Part shown: positions 54,287 through 64,000 of the stretch, piece after piece
How the letters are laid out: each line of letters starts with the position of its first letter
Position numbering within the stretch: the stretch's first letter is position 1
Origin: Bicyclus anynana
Lineage: Eukaryota > Arthropoda > Insecta > Lepidoptera > Nymphalidae
Direction: 5' to 3'
DNA length: 64,000 nucleotides
Assembly: GCF_947172395.1 (NCBI RefSeq)
Contig: NC_069100.1
Span: 9,638,109-9,702,108 of the forward strand
Made by a program: the position numbers and the translations under genes
The notes under the pieces: generated by a model
The model's input: only the letters and a program-made list of their open reading frames with translations
Told to the model about the DNA's origin: nothing
The model's database searches: none

Positions 54287-57200
54287 ATGGACCGCATCAC
54301 CATCGAGAAGCTGAAGGGCGCAGAGAACTACTGCACATGGAAATTTACGGTAAAAATGTTACTCATACACGAGGACTTGTGGGATCATATAGAACAAAAA
54401 AAGGGTGCTGATGACAAGGATCAGCGAAAAGCACTAGCACGTGTTTGCCTTCTCGTGCAACCAAATGTATTGACGCACATTAGAAATGCAAAAACAGCTT
54501 ATGAAGCGTGGCGTAAACTACAAAACGTATACGAAGGAAGAAGCCTAACTAGGCGATTAGGCCTGTTACGCACGCTGTTTGCATTAAAACTAGAATCATT
54601 TCCGGACATGGAATCTTACTTAAATAAGATTACTGATGTTAGTCAACAGCTGCATGATATAGGTGCTGGGCTGGAAGATCACTTCCTTGCAGTCATCATG
54701 TTAAGTGGGCTCTCAACAAACTATGACCCCCTTATAATGACTTTAGAAAACTCATCAGATAAGATTACTACTGACTCTGTAAGATCTAGGTTGATTCAAG
54801 AGTATCAACGGAGGCTAGAGAAGGATGACACTAGTTCAGCTTTGGCAGTAATTAAATCAAAATCTAAGGCTATTCGGTGCTTTAAATGTAAGAAGGTAGG
54901 GCACCGGTTCAAAGATTGCTTCAGTAAAGTGAAAAATGATGAGAAGAAGGATAAATCTTTGTTTTGTGCGCTGTCAGTTAATTTAGGCAATGATGTGTGG
55001 TATGTGGACTCTGGAGCGACCAACCACATGTGTAATAACCTCAATATATTACATGACTTTGTTAGTGAATCTCCTGTGACAGTAAAAGTTGCAAATGGTG
55101 AACAATTAACAACATCGGGTAGGGGAAATGTGAAGATTTCTCTGCAAAACACTTTAAGGACTATTAGTGATGTCTTGTATGTACCTAAGTTAACTGTCAA
55201 CTTACTATCAGTTAGTTCCATGACTAGGAAGGGATTTGATGTCATTTTTAATAATAATTTGTGTAAAGTGTTAGATGGGGATAAGGTTGTCGCAGTGGCT
55301 AAACATTGTAATGGGGTTTATATTTTAGATAAGCCATGTACTTTGCCTTTGTCTCAGCAAAGTAGTGTTAGCCAGTTCACATGCACAGCTACCGAGGAAG
55401 CTGTGTCCAGATCTCAGTTGGTGTCGCAGGAGCTGTGGCATAGACGACTGGGACATCTGAACAAGAGAAGTATGGACCTGTTGAAAGGTATGGTTCTAGG
55501 TATTGATTTTGATAATTCAACTTTCAAATCATGTGTTTCTTGTATAGAAGGAAAACAAACTAGGCTGCCTTTTTCTAAGAAGTCGCTTAATAGAGCAAGT
55601 GACATACTAGGTTTAATTCATACTGATGTATGTGGTCCTATGCCACATGCTTCTTTTAATGGTAGTAGATATTTTGTCACGTTTATAGATGACTGTAGTA
55701 GGATGACTTTCATATATTTTCTCAAATCAAAGAATGAGGTCTTTGACAAATTCAGAGAATATAAAGCCCTAGTAGAAAAACAAACAGGCAGAAAGATCAA
55801 GGTTCTTCGCAGTGATAATGGTGGAGAATATAATAATAAAATTTTACAGGAATTTCTAAAGAAATATGGAATTCGCCACCAGACAACAGTGCCTCACTCG
55901 CCGCAACAAAATGGTGTTGCGGAGCGAGCCAACCGCACCATCGTGGAGAAAGCTCGGTGCATGCTCCTCGACGCTGGTCTGGACCAGCGCTTCTGGGCGG
56001 AGGCTGTGAACACTGCAGTGTATTTGAAGAACAGGTCGCCTACCAAGGCGGTGAAGGACACTGTTCCTGTGAATAAATGGTCAAATAAAAAGGTAAATAT
56101 TTGTCACCTTAAAACATTTGGCTGTTTAGCTTATGCACACATAGAAAATAGAAAGAAATTTGAAGCTAAGTGTGAAAAATACATTTTTGTTGGTTATTGT
56201 GAGGAAAGCAAAGGATACAGATTGTTAAATCCTAATAATCCTAAGATATGCATAAAAGCCAGAAATATAACTTTTTTGGAGAATGAATTTTACAATAACT
56301 CTTTATGTAGTAAATCTACTGATACCATGGAGATAGATCTACAAGATTCATATAGAGAAAGATCATCAGTCACTCATCAAATAAATGAGTCTGACCGGTC
56401 ACAACCTGCAATTCCACATGATGATAGGGGGAGCCCCAGTAATGCGGGATCTGATGGAATTGTTAGGTCATATATAGAAACGAGTCCGATATCTACCATT
56501 AGTATTGACTCAGATAATCCGCTCGATGAAACTTACATTCCAGGTGATACGACGCTTGACACATCTGACGACTCGCAGGAATCTTACTTTGAAGCAAATC
56601 TCGTAATGCAGTCTGCGTGCTTGACCAGCGAGAGCTGTTTCAATGATGAACCAGAAACTGCAGCTGAAGCCTTGCATAGTAAAGATTCCGAGATGTGGAG
56701 AGGAGCTATGTCAGATGAGTATAAGTCCTTTATAGACAATAAATGTTGGACCTTAACTGAGTTGCCGAAGGGTCAAAAACCTGTCAAATGCAGATGGGTA
56801 TTCAAAAGAAAGAGAGGGTTGAATGGTGAGGTTTTGAGATACAAAGCGAGATTAGTTGCCAAAGGATATACACAAAAATATGGTGTAAACTACTTTGACA
56901 CATTTTCACCAGTAGTAAGATATTCAACAATAAGAATTTTGCTTGCTTTAGCTGCAGAGAAAAATATGGAAATAGATCATCTTGATGTTAAGACAGCTTT
57001 CCTTAACGGTGACCTTAAAGAAACCATCTATATGGAACAACCAGAAGGTTTTATAAATAAAGAAAAAACCAACATGGTTTATCGTTTGAATAAAGCAATT
57101 TATGGTCTTAAACAGGCTTCTAAGAGTTGGTATGACAAAATTAATACTGTTTTAATAGATAAAATGAATTTTAAAAGGTTTTCTTCTGAACCATGTGTAT

Positions 57201-58189
57201 TCATAAGGAATCACGATGAAACTATAACTGTCATAGCTCTATATGTGGATGATATTATTTTGTTTACTAATAATAAGAAGGAAAAGCCTATTATTAAGCA
57301 ACAGCTTATGATTCAATTTGAGATGAAGGATCTAGGACCAGCTCATCATATACTTGGCATGAGATTATGCAGGAAGGATGGTATATATTCTCTGGATCAG
57401 TCAGACTACATTCGTAGGGTGCTAGAACGTTTTAATTTGTCAGATTGCAAACCAGCTGCTACTCCTATGGAGACAGGCTTAAAACTTATAAAATGTAATA
57501 ATAATACGGTTAACTTACCTTACAGAGAACTGTTAGGTTGTTTAATGTATATTGTTGTTTGTACTAGACCAGATATTGCAAACGCAGTGAGTATTTTGAG
57601 TCAGTTTAATAATTGTTTTAATGAAATTCATTGGAAGGCTGCTAAACGTGTACTTCGTTACTTGAAAGGTACCATTGATTATTGTCTTAGCTATGTCAAA
57701 AGTAATATGGAAATTAGTGCATATGTAGATGCTGATTGGGCTTCCAACGAGTTAGATCGTAAGTCGTTTACTGGATTTATGTTTAAACTAGGTAAATCCC
57801 CAATATCGTGGGAAAGTAGGAAACAAAAGACAGTTGCTCTTTCCAGTACTGAGGCTGAGTACATGGCTTTGTCTGATGCCTGTAAGGAGGCATTATTTGT
57901 AAGAACTTTTCTTTTTGAATATTTAGGTATAAACTGTACAATATATATGTATAATGATAGTCAATCTGCTCAGAAGTTATGTACCAATGCTATGTATCAT
58001 TCTCGAACTAAACATATTGATGTCAGGCATCATTTTATTAGAGAAAATGTTAACAAAGGTGTTATTAACTTATGTTATGTTTCAACAGATAACATGATAG
58101 CTGACATTTTAACAAAACCATTAACTCAATGTAAAACTGTTAAGTTTGTTAATGAACTTGGTCTAACTAAGAATATGTTATGTACTTAG
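54287..58189 (+). CDS. copia gag-pol polyprotein, 1300 residues, intact
   Basis: ATG at 54287 begins the conserved gag start (MDRITIEKLKGAENY...W). The frame is open further upstream, but only through leader and LTR. Order (residues approximate): Gag/UBN2-type capsid 1-190; CX2CX4HX4C zinc knuckle near 202-215 (CFKCKKVGHRFKDC); aspartic protease with DSGATNHM near 245; GAG-pre-integrase zinc site (HRRLGHLNKRS ... CVSC) near 385-425; integrase with DDE residues in HTDVCGP, DNGGEY and NGVAER near 445-550; reverse transcriptase with YVDD near 985; RNase H with DADWAS and STEAEY near 1145-1190. No stop or frameshift. It encodes the whole replication machinery of this selfish element. The frame has no visible gag-pol shift, as in Drosophila copia, where splicing sets the gag ratio. 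Confidence 0.95.
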   Translation: MDRITIEKLKGAENYCTWKFTVKMLLIHEDLWDHIEQKKGADDKDQRKALARVCLLVQPNVLTHIRNAKTAYEAWRKLQNVYEGRSLTRRLGLLRTLFALKLESFPDMESYLNKITDVSQQLHDIGAGLEDHFLAVIMLSGLSTNYDPLIMTLENSSDKITTDSVRSRLIQEYQRRLEKDDTSSALAVIKSKSKAIRCFKCKKVGHRFKDCFSKVKNDEKKDKSLFCALSVNLGNDVWYVDSGATNHMCNNLNILHDFVSESPVTVKVANGEQLTTSGRGNVKISLQNTLRTISDVLYVPKLTVNLLSVSSMTRKGFDVIFNNNLCKVLDGDKVVAVAKHCNGVYILDKPCTLPLSQQSSVSQFTCTATEEAVSRSQLVSQELWHRRLGHLNKRSMDLLKGMVLGIDFDNSTFKSCVSCIEGKQTRLPFSKKSLNRASDILGLIHTDVCGPMPHASFNGSRYFVTFIDDCSRMTFIYFLKSKNEVFDKFREYKALVEKQTGRKIKVLRSDNGGEYNNKILQEFLKKYGIRHQTTVPHSPQQNGVAERANRTIVEKARCMLLDAGLDQRFWAEAVNTAVYLKNRSPTKAVKDTVPVNKWSNKKVNICHLKTFGCLAYAHIENRKKFEAKCEKYIFVGYCEESKGYRLLNPNNPKICIKARNITFLENEFYNNSLCSKSTDTMEIDLQDSYRERSSVTHQINESDRSQPAIPHDDRGSPSNAGSDGIVRSYIETSPISTISIDSDNPLDETYIPGDTTLDTSDDSQESYFEANLVMQSACLTSESCFNDEPETAAEALHSKDSEMWRGAMSDEYKSFIDNKCWTLTELPKGQKPVKCRWVFKRKRGLNGEVLRYKARLVAKGYTQKYGVNYFDTFSPVVRYSTIRILLALAAEKNMEIDHLDVKTAFLNGDLKETIYMEQPEGFINKEKTNMVYRLNKAIYGLKQASKSWYDKINTVLIDKMNFKRFSSEPCVFIRNHDETITVIALYVDDIILFTNNKKEKPIIKQQLMIQFEMKDLGPAHHILGMRLCRKDGIYSLDQSDYIRRVLERFNLSDCKPAATPMETGLKLIKCNNNTVNLPYRELLGCLMYIVVCTRPDIANAVSILSQFNNCFNEIHWKAAKRVLRYLKGTIDYCLSYVKSNMEISAYVDADWASNELDRKSFTGFMFKLGKSPISWESRKQKTVALSSTEAEYMALSDACKEALFVRTFLFEYLGINCTIYMYNDSQSAQKLCTNAMYHSRTKHIDVRHHFIRENVNKGVINLCYVSTDNMIADILTKPLTQCKTVKFVNELGLTKNMLCT

Positions 58190-58315
58190 TTTAGTTTTTG
58201 GATTATTGTAAACATTATTATTCTAATGTAATTCTATAGTCATTGAACTTGTTGTTTTGATGTTTGTGTGCAATAATGTGTAGTGTTTATTGTAAAAGCT
58301 TTGTTTAAGGGCCAG

Positions 58316-58542
58316 TGTTAGAAATGTATAAACAATGCCTCTGTCTACACATTACTCTGTACTATTTGACAGAACATCTAGTGTAGTTCTACTCTGTGCA
58401 ACTGTACTTGACCTCTGTCATTTTGCCTGCGTACCTACTCATAGCGACACACAACGAACGTTCTCCAAGTCCAATTAATTCTTTTTCTTTTTGTAATACC
58501 ATACCAATATCAATATATCAATATCAATTCCATAGCCCATCA
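58316..58542 (+). repeat. 3' LTR of the copia element
   Basis: Same start, end and length as the 5' LTR; no differences noticed on reading. Confidence 0.93.
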
Positions 58543-58547
58543 CCTAC

Positions 58548-60861
58548 CTCTCTTAAAAACTTTCTTTTGTAAACCAAACACATAAATAAACAAACTTACT
58601 AGTGAAAATTTAAAATAAGGTAAATTGCAGACATTCCGAAATTCTGATCAAAACATGAATGGGTTTGGGTGTTTGATTATATGTTATTGGATTTGAAAAA
58701 TACAATCAAACAGCCAAAAAATATTGGAGTTGAAACGGCTGGACGGATTTGGGTGGCACTTTAGTAGTTTTAATACTAACTATTATTACGTCTGTCACAA
58801 ATACAAATCTTCAAAATTATTAAATGTTGTTTGCAGGGAAGCTTAGCTTGGCTATGTTTCATGGAAATTGTCCCATAAAAACATTACCCACAAAAAAAAA
58901 ATAGAACTCCACGCGGAATGAACTCGGACAAATTGTAATTTAATAAAGCACAGTGATATGTTATTTCATCTGGATAGAATACCCACAACTTGCGTCATGT
59001 AGTTGATGCTCAATGGTCATATTATATGTATGTGCAATGATATTTTAAACTAGAGATAGGGCACCAGTGCATCAAAACTGAGGCGGACAAATGTGGAAAA
59101 TTGACCTAATTTCATTTAGTCGCTTATTAAGTTATTTAAACAAATAATACCTAAATATCGTCTACAATGTCGAGTTGTGTGTTCAGGAAGTGTAAAAACT
59201 ATTTATAGATATAATGGAATTAAAGACAAAATTGTGCATGTGTGCAGTGGAGTCACTAAATTCGGATCAATTTTTGCGGTGATTTGGTAAGGACGTAACT
59301 TATCTATGATATAAAATTATCATTGTGCGAGTGTGTGTGCCGTCTATGTGCATTGTGCAACTTAATCGGGGACCTCGTAAACGATCACAACTTTATGTGA
59401 AATCACCGTATTTGTCAAACAATTTGATCATCTGCGGCTTTGTTTAAAGCGATTGTCAAACATTGCCTAATGAAAAAGTCATGTTTGACAAGCAAGTTGG
59501 TCAAACATGTTTCATCGTTAACGTGGTGCATGAGACGTTGTACTATTAGGTTTACGTATATATATTTATCTCTTTTGCTCGTGTAACGTTATCGTAACAG
59601 TTATACCGATAAAAAGTATCTCTTGTCAATTCCAACTACGACATTTTTATTTAACATTTTTTCTGACTGTTTATTTCAATTTGAAATTCGAATTTTGACA
59701 AAATTCATTATTTTGTTTAACATTAACAAATATTACGAATATTACAAAATTGGGCATTTCAAAGTAATCTTTACGTTTATTTTTATAAGGTATACATTTG
59801 TATGAAATGTAGTATAATATTTTATTCATTGGAACATCCGTACGTATGATGATACGTGCGATCAAAAAGCACGAGCAAAGCGGGAGAAGAGAAGATATGT
59901 GATTTTATTTATTTAAACTGTCTTGATAAATTTTACAACTTTCTTTTCTCGTTGAATGTGATAATTCTTTGGATAGATAGGAGTCTTTATGACGGAAATT
60001 AGGTCCTACTATCATCCTATTCTTCAGAGTTTAGTTGAGAATTTATTTTAAATTAAAATCTCAGGCTAATGAAGTTGGCACTCTTATGCCTTAGCTTGAC
60101 AACTACTGTACCTAGCATTTGTAATAAAAAATCCTTGTCAGCTGACTTTATTTTAAATACTGAACTTTCCCACTAATTAATATCAAGTAGGCATAATTGC
60201 AAGTTGTAAAATAAAATAAATAAGCCCTTGACAGTCCTATAACTAGTTCATTTTTGATAACGATAGATTGTCGAGAAGCCTTAGAGAGTAAGCTACTTCT
60301 AGCTTGGAAAACTAGTTAAAGTAGATGCTACAGTAGTAACACAAGTTTACTTGAGCAGCGGTAATTAACATTATCATTATGATTATTATACAATGTATAT
60401 CATACTTTGTTGGTACGCTTATCTATGTCCACTCATTAACGTGTAGCTCTATACACGCGATCATCTGGTCCGTTTCGGCCATGATGGTTTGTTAGAGCGC
60501 GTTAGATATACCCCACATAAGTGTATCAGAGAGAGATAAAGCAGTGTTTGTCAACATTACGCGCGATTTCAAATATAGAACTTCGCTTCCGCGTTTTTTT
60601 TTATTCAGTTGTGGTAACATTCTTGGATTTCTAGTTTCCTATATCATTTATTATGTTTATATGCGCGCTGAATTTTTTTTAGTTACATAATTTATTGCAT
60701 AAAACATTCAGGTTATGTAATATTTGCACGTGTTTGTCAATCTACACGTAATCATTTCTATACATTAATGATAAAACCGTATGTTTAGTGCTAACTGGAT
60801 CGTGGACGCTTTATCGTTTCGAAATGAATACCTAAGTAATTTATACCTAATATTAATAACT
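58548..60861. other. Non-coding stretch
   Basis: AT-rich. Holds the second copy of the 45012 repeat at 59229-59390. No coding block with splice support. Confidence 0.4.
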
Positions 60862-61200
60862 AGCGGACGCCCGCGACTTCGTCCTCGTGAAACCGTACTA
60901 CTACCCTACCATACAGGGGATGGTTAGAGACTCAACCCTACCCCTAACCTACTCCTTCCCTACTCCTACCCTACCCAACTTTACCCATTCCCTACCCTAC
61001 CCCTACGCTACGGCGACGGAAGCTTAACAAATGGTATAACTTCTCCAGTTTTCCCAACATTTCCCTTCACTGCTCTTCTCCTATAGATTGTAGCGTGATC
61101 AAAAGTATACTATAACCTGCCCAAGAGTATGAAAAATAATTGTACCAAGTTTTGTTCAAATCCGTCGAGTAGGTTTTGTTTTTGTTTAGAAAATCACAAA
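60862..61200 (-). repeat. Helitron-like element, minus orientation
   Basis: ACTAGCGGACGCCCGCGACTTC at the left, a CCCTACCC-rich tract (the complement of the GGGTAGGG tract at 23190-23290), then GATTGTAGCGTGATCA and GCCCAAGAGTATGAA. Same family as 22914-23333. Confidence 0.62.
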
Positions 61201-61411
61201 CTTCAATACATAATGATTCACAAAACGGATTTCTTATGTATGTATACATATCTCACATCTACGTGGATGGAAGGAAAAAAACATGCGCTAATTTGTCTGA
61301 AACTAATATTATTTAGTGGTATGACTAGAATTATCGTCTGTTTGTTTCGATTTAATAAAAAAGTACTCGATTGCGTGATTTTAAAATTAAAAAAAAACAT
61401 TTATTACAAGT

Positions 61412-61560
61412 AGGTCAGTTGACTTTTTGTAAAAATTCTACCACCGGTTCGGAAGGCAGGTTCTGCTGAGAAGAAACCGACAAAAAACTCAATAGTCAAC
61501 TCTTTTAAAAAATGATACAATATTATAATTTACAATTGATAACATTAAAATTCATTTACC
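61412..61560 (-). repeat. Retroelement 3'-end-like repeat, minus orientation
   Basis: Reverse complement of the 3840-3992 repeat: CTACCACCGGTTCGGAAGGC, GGTTCTGCTGAGAAGAAACC, AACTCAATAGTCAACTC. Confidence 0.6.
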
Positions 61561-61564
61561 GAGT

Positions 61565-62120
61565 AGCCTACAGGCTATATTTTATCCCCATATTTACTAC
61601 ACGCGTGAAACCGCAGGGCATCTGCTAGTTTGTAAAATAAACACATAACCCTTCCTTGTGATGCGCAGTCGGTTAAACATTAAATTGCACTCTTATTTAT
61701 AAACATGGATTAAGATTTAAACCTCAATAAAAGTAAAATGAATTTTACGAGGAGGTACCTAGGTAGAGTTAGGTCCACTTTAATTTGAAGAAAACTGAGG
61801 TTTAAGTCTTAACCCATGTTTATAAATGTGGCCGTACGTGGTTAGATCTTAATACCTATGGCAACAAAATGAAAAAAAAGAAATGTCGGCCATCAAGCGT
61901 TCAAAACTGAACGCCCTTGTGATAAGCGATTAGATAAGCAGCAGTTTGATATTGTATCAGACAAGTGCCCAGTGCCTGAAAGTCTGATCAATGTCCTATC
62001 AATTAATGCTCTGTTATAAAACATGGGGCAGTTGAGTGAAATTAACCTTGCCTTCGATTCGGAGGGCGTAGGTTCGTTCCGTTCATGCACCTCCAACTAT
62101 ATTTCAATTATGTTTATTTT
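61565..62120. other. Non-coding with small repeat scraps
   Basis: Helitron-like end at 61565-61632 (GCTATATTTTATCCCC to CATCTGCTAGT) and a SINE family B head fragment at 62028-62100 (CGATTCGGAGGGCGTAGG, CATGCACCTCCAACT). An inverted pair (TAAACATGGATTAAGA at 61702, AACCCATGTTTATAAA at 61811) flanks about 100 bp. Confidence 0.45.
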
Positions 62121-62439
62121 TAACCGACTTCCAAAAAGGAGGAGGTTCTACGTTCGGCTGTATGTTTTTTTTTTTTTTTTTTTTTTTATGTATGTCCAGC
62201 GATAATTCCGTCAATTGTGGACCGATTTTGAAAATTCTTTTTTTGTTTTGTAGGGTTTACTTCCAGGGTGGTCCCATTTTTTTCATGTCAGGATCTGATG
62301 ATGGTATCCTGGAGAAATTGAGGGGAACTTTTGAAAGTTGTAGAGACGGCTAGTACGTTTGTTAGTGTTTCCATAAGGTATTTTAAACCACTACAACTTT
62401 ATGAAGGTTTGGAGTTGGTCTGATGATGGAGCCGAAACA

Positions 62440-62930
62440 CAGACGATGGAACTCGTCAAGGGTTTACATCAGTCACCTTTTCTTTGGGCTTGATTAATTT
62501 GTATTGATGAGTACTTTCCACCTATATGGGTTGTGACTGTATTAAGGGTCTGGTGATGAAGACGAGGGACAGTGAAGAGAACTCCTCGACGGTTCACAGT
62601 ATGTACCTTGTGTTTGGACTTGATAAATTTGTATTGATGAGAACTTTCCACCTAGATGGATTGTGACTGTATTAGGGGTCTGATGATAAAGACGAGGGAT
62701 AGTGAAGAGAACTCCTCGACGGTTCACAGTAGCTACCTTGTGTTTGGACTTGATAAATTTGTATTGATGAGAGCTTTCCACCTAGATGGATTGTGACTCT
62801 ATTAAGGGTCTGATGATAAAGACGAGGGACAGTGAAGAGAACTCCTCGACGGTTCACAGTAGCTACCTCGTGTTTGGACTTGATAAATTTGTATTGATAA
62901 GAACTTTCCACTTAGATAGGTTGTGACTGT
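62440..62930 (+). repeat. Tandem array, 130-bp unit, about 3.7 copies
   Basis: AGTGAAGAGAACTCCTCGAC occurs at 62571, 62701 and 62831, exactly 130 bp apart. Each is followed by GACTTGATAAATTTGTATTG and TTTCCACCTAGATGG-type text. A diverged unit precedes at 62440. Overlapping minus-strand frames are artefacts of the repeat. Confidence 0.9.
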
Positions 62931-62970
62931 ACACACGCAGTGGGTATGCTAACACTAAAAATAAAAAAAT

Positions 62971-63295
62971 AAAAATTTTAATAAAAAAAATTCAACCGAC
63001 TTCCAACTCAAAAAATAACTTTAACTAAAAAGCAAAAAATAACATCCTACCTATGTGCTACCTTCTGATCAGTTTGAAGGCGGTGCCAAGCCAGTGTCGT
63101 GTTTTAATTAAAGCTGTTTCTGGAATAACCACAGAAATTTTGTAGTTTAAACGTATTTAATTAAAACATCACTGGCTTGGCACCGCCTTCAAACTGATCA
63201 GAAGGTAGCACATAGGTAGGATGTTATTTTTTGCTTTTTAGTTAAAGTTATTTTTTGAGTTGGAAGTCGGTTGAATTTTTTTTATTAAAATTTTT
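62971..63295. repeat. Perfect 126-bp inverted repeat with 73-bp spacer
   Basis: Arms 62971-63096 and 63170-63295 are exact reverse complements on reading. The spacer begins and ends with a further inverted pair (TGTTTTAATTAAA / TTTAATTAAAACA) offset by a few bases. The arms hold CCGACTTCCAACTC and GATCAGTTTGAAGGCGG. Confidence 0.9.
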
Positions 63296-63480
63296 AAGAA
63301 ATTAAATATCACTTCTATCTCAAACAGTGAAAGAAAAACATCATGAACCTTCATACCTGATCTCTACGTGTGTGAAGTTTGCCAATTGGGCCAGCGTGAT
63401 GGACTATTAGCTTAACCCCTCTTATTCTTAGAGAAGACTTGTGAGGCAACATTGAGCCGAATATGGGTTGTTAATGTTGA
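63296..63480 (+). repeat. SINE family B, 3' part
   Basis: AAGAAATTAAATATCACTTC, GTGTGAAGTTTGCCAATTGG, GGGCCAGCGTGATGGACTATT, GAGCCGAATATGGGTTGTTA. Abuts the inverted repeat directly. Confidence 0.75.
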
Positions 63481-64000
63481 AGCCAAGAAATTGATCATTC
63501 AAGCTCGTGAAATATCAGATTACTCTTGCACCACTACGAGACTACGAGTCCGCTAAGAAGTAAGGCGTTTAGCTGCGTAGTGTACGAAAATATATCCCAG
63601 CGGTGTTATAATATTCTGTTCAGCTCGGCGTGTTGCAACTTCAGATCGGGCTACGAGTGCGGCGCATAATATACCCGAGATCAGAATAATTTTTAATTAC
63701 AATTATCATTGTACACGAGTAATTCAAGTTAATTTACAATAAAATAGAAGGATATTATTACAAGTATACGTAGCTCATTTCGGAAGCTAATTTGTATTCT
63801 GCTTTTCTGTTCAACGAATCGCAAAATTTACAGTGGGTTGCTACTACAACGGAATACCTTTTGCTCATTTGAAGAGTCCTCGAGCTCGACATTTGTGCAT
63901 ATAAAACTTGTGACTATGATTTAAGCACGCTGTTCGCTAGTTTTTTTTTTTCAAGAATGTATCTTCTGCTATTACGAGTAGCTATAAGTTTTCCAACAAA
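63481..64000. other. Non-coding or unresolved end of window
   Basis: No clear exon. An acceptor-like TTTACAG at 63832 precedes a short frame that I do not trust (see rejected items). Confidence 0.35.

Larger units (their letters stand above)
53919..58542 (+). mobile_element. Complete Ty1/copia LTR retrotransposon
   Basis: A 227-bp LTR at 53919-54145 and one at 58316-58542, both TG...CA, appear identical by eye. The element is flanked by a 5-bp target duplication CCTAC (53914-53918, 58543-58547). Between the LTRs lie a primer-binding site, one gag-pol frame and a weak polypurine stretch (AAGGGCCAG) at 58308-58315. Length 4624 bp, normal for insect copia elements. Equal LTRs and an unbroken frame imply recent insertion. 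Confidence 0.95.
62121..63295 (+). repeat. Expanded 'AACCGACTTCC' element
   Basis: Starts TAACCGACTTCCAAAAAGG and ends GGAAGTCGGTTGAA plus A/T tail, the termini of the compact copy at 16272-16490. The interior is enlarged by a 130-bp tandem array and a perfect inverted repeat (separate entries). No coding frame of note. Confidence 0.6.

Noticed and set aside
54805..55245. 146-codon minus-strand frame
   Set aside because: Antisense shadow of the copia gag-pol frame.
62542..62911. Overlapping minus-strand frames of 60-79 codons beginning MESS(H/Y)QYKFIKSKH
   Set aside because: They repeat with the 130-bp tandem array, so they are products of the repeat rather than genes.
63832..63920. Possible chitinase-like exon (GCYYNG after TTTACAG)
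   Set aside because: Resemblance is limited to about six residues and the frame stops soon after; not enough to call.

Overview
This is an animal nuclear genome window, almost certainly from a moth or butterfly (Lepidoptera). Genes are split into small exons with GT-AG introns, the intergenic DNA is AT-rich and packed with short dispersed repeats. A two-exon secreted MBF2-family gene and several tRNA-derived SINE families of the kind I associate with Lepidoptera support this. I saw no bacterial operon, CRISPR or plasmid feature. All gene models were built by eye from splice signals, reading phase and remembered family resemblance; no alignment was run.

Layout. (1) 0-7 kb: a divergent pair of conserved housekeeping genes. 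The first coding exon of a YEATS2-like ATAC-complex subunit lies on the minus strand (251-429). A complete five-exon BTBD10/KCTD20-like BTB gene lies on the plus strand (1456-6515). (2) 7-9.3 kb: non-coding, with three MITEs. (3) 9.3-19.1 kb: the most interesting block. Two MBF2-family loci flank the linker and hemopexin-domain exons of a matrix metalloproteinase (MMP) that has no visible catalytic exon. The upstream MBF2 locus is broken, but its signal-peptide exon ends in a good splice donor at phase 0, exactly the phase needed to enter the first MMP linker exon. The predicted product is a 420-residue secreted protein: MBF2 signal peptide, Pro/Thr linker, four-bladed hemopexin domain. The intact MBF2-family gene follows at 17251-19097. 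(4) 19.5-26 kb: a six-exon minus-strand TEX9-like coiled-coil gene, with a duplicated last exon behind it and a ciliary-type RFX X-box ahead of its start codon. (5) 26-53.9 kb: about 28 kb with no convincing gene, either intergenic or a very long intron. It holds SINEs, Helitron-like ends, MITEs, hairpins, two GC-rich islands and one weak candidate micro-exon. (6) 53919-58542: a complete, apparently young Ty1/copia retrotransposon with equal-length LTRs, a 5-bp target duplication and one uninterrupted 1300-codon gag-pol frame. (7) 58.5-64 kb: non-coding, with a 130-bp tandem array and a perfect 126-bp inverted repeat.

The genes do not form a pathway: YEATS2-like (chromatin), BTBD10-like (signalling adaptor), hemopexin and MBF2 (secreted), TEX9-like (cilium/sperm). 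The shared theme is local rearrangement. MBF2 is duplicated, the TEX9 last exon is duplicated, an intron end in the hemopexin gene is duplicated, and many insertions are nested.
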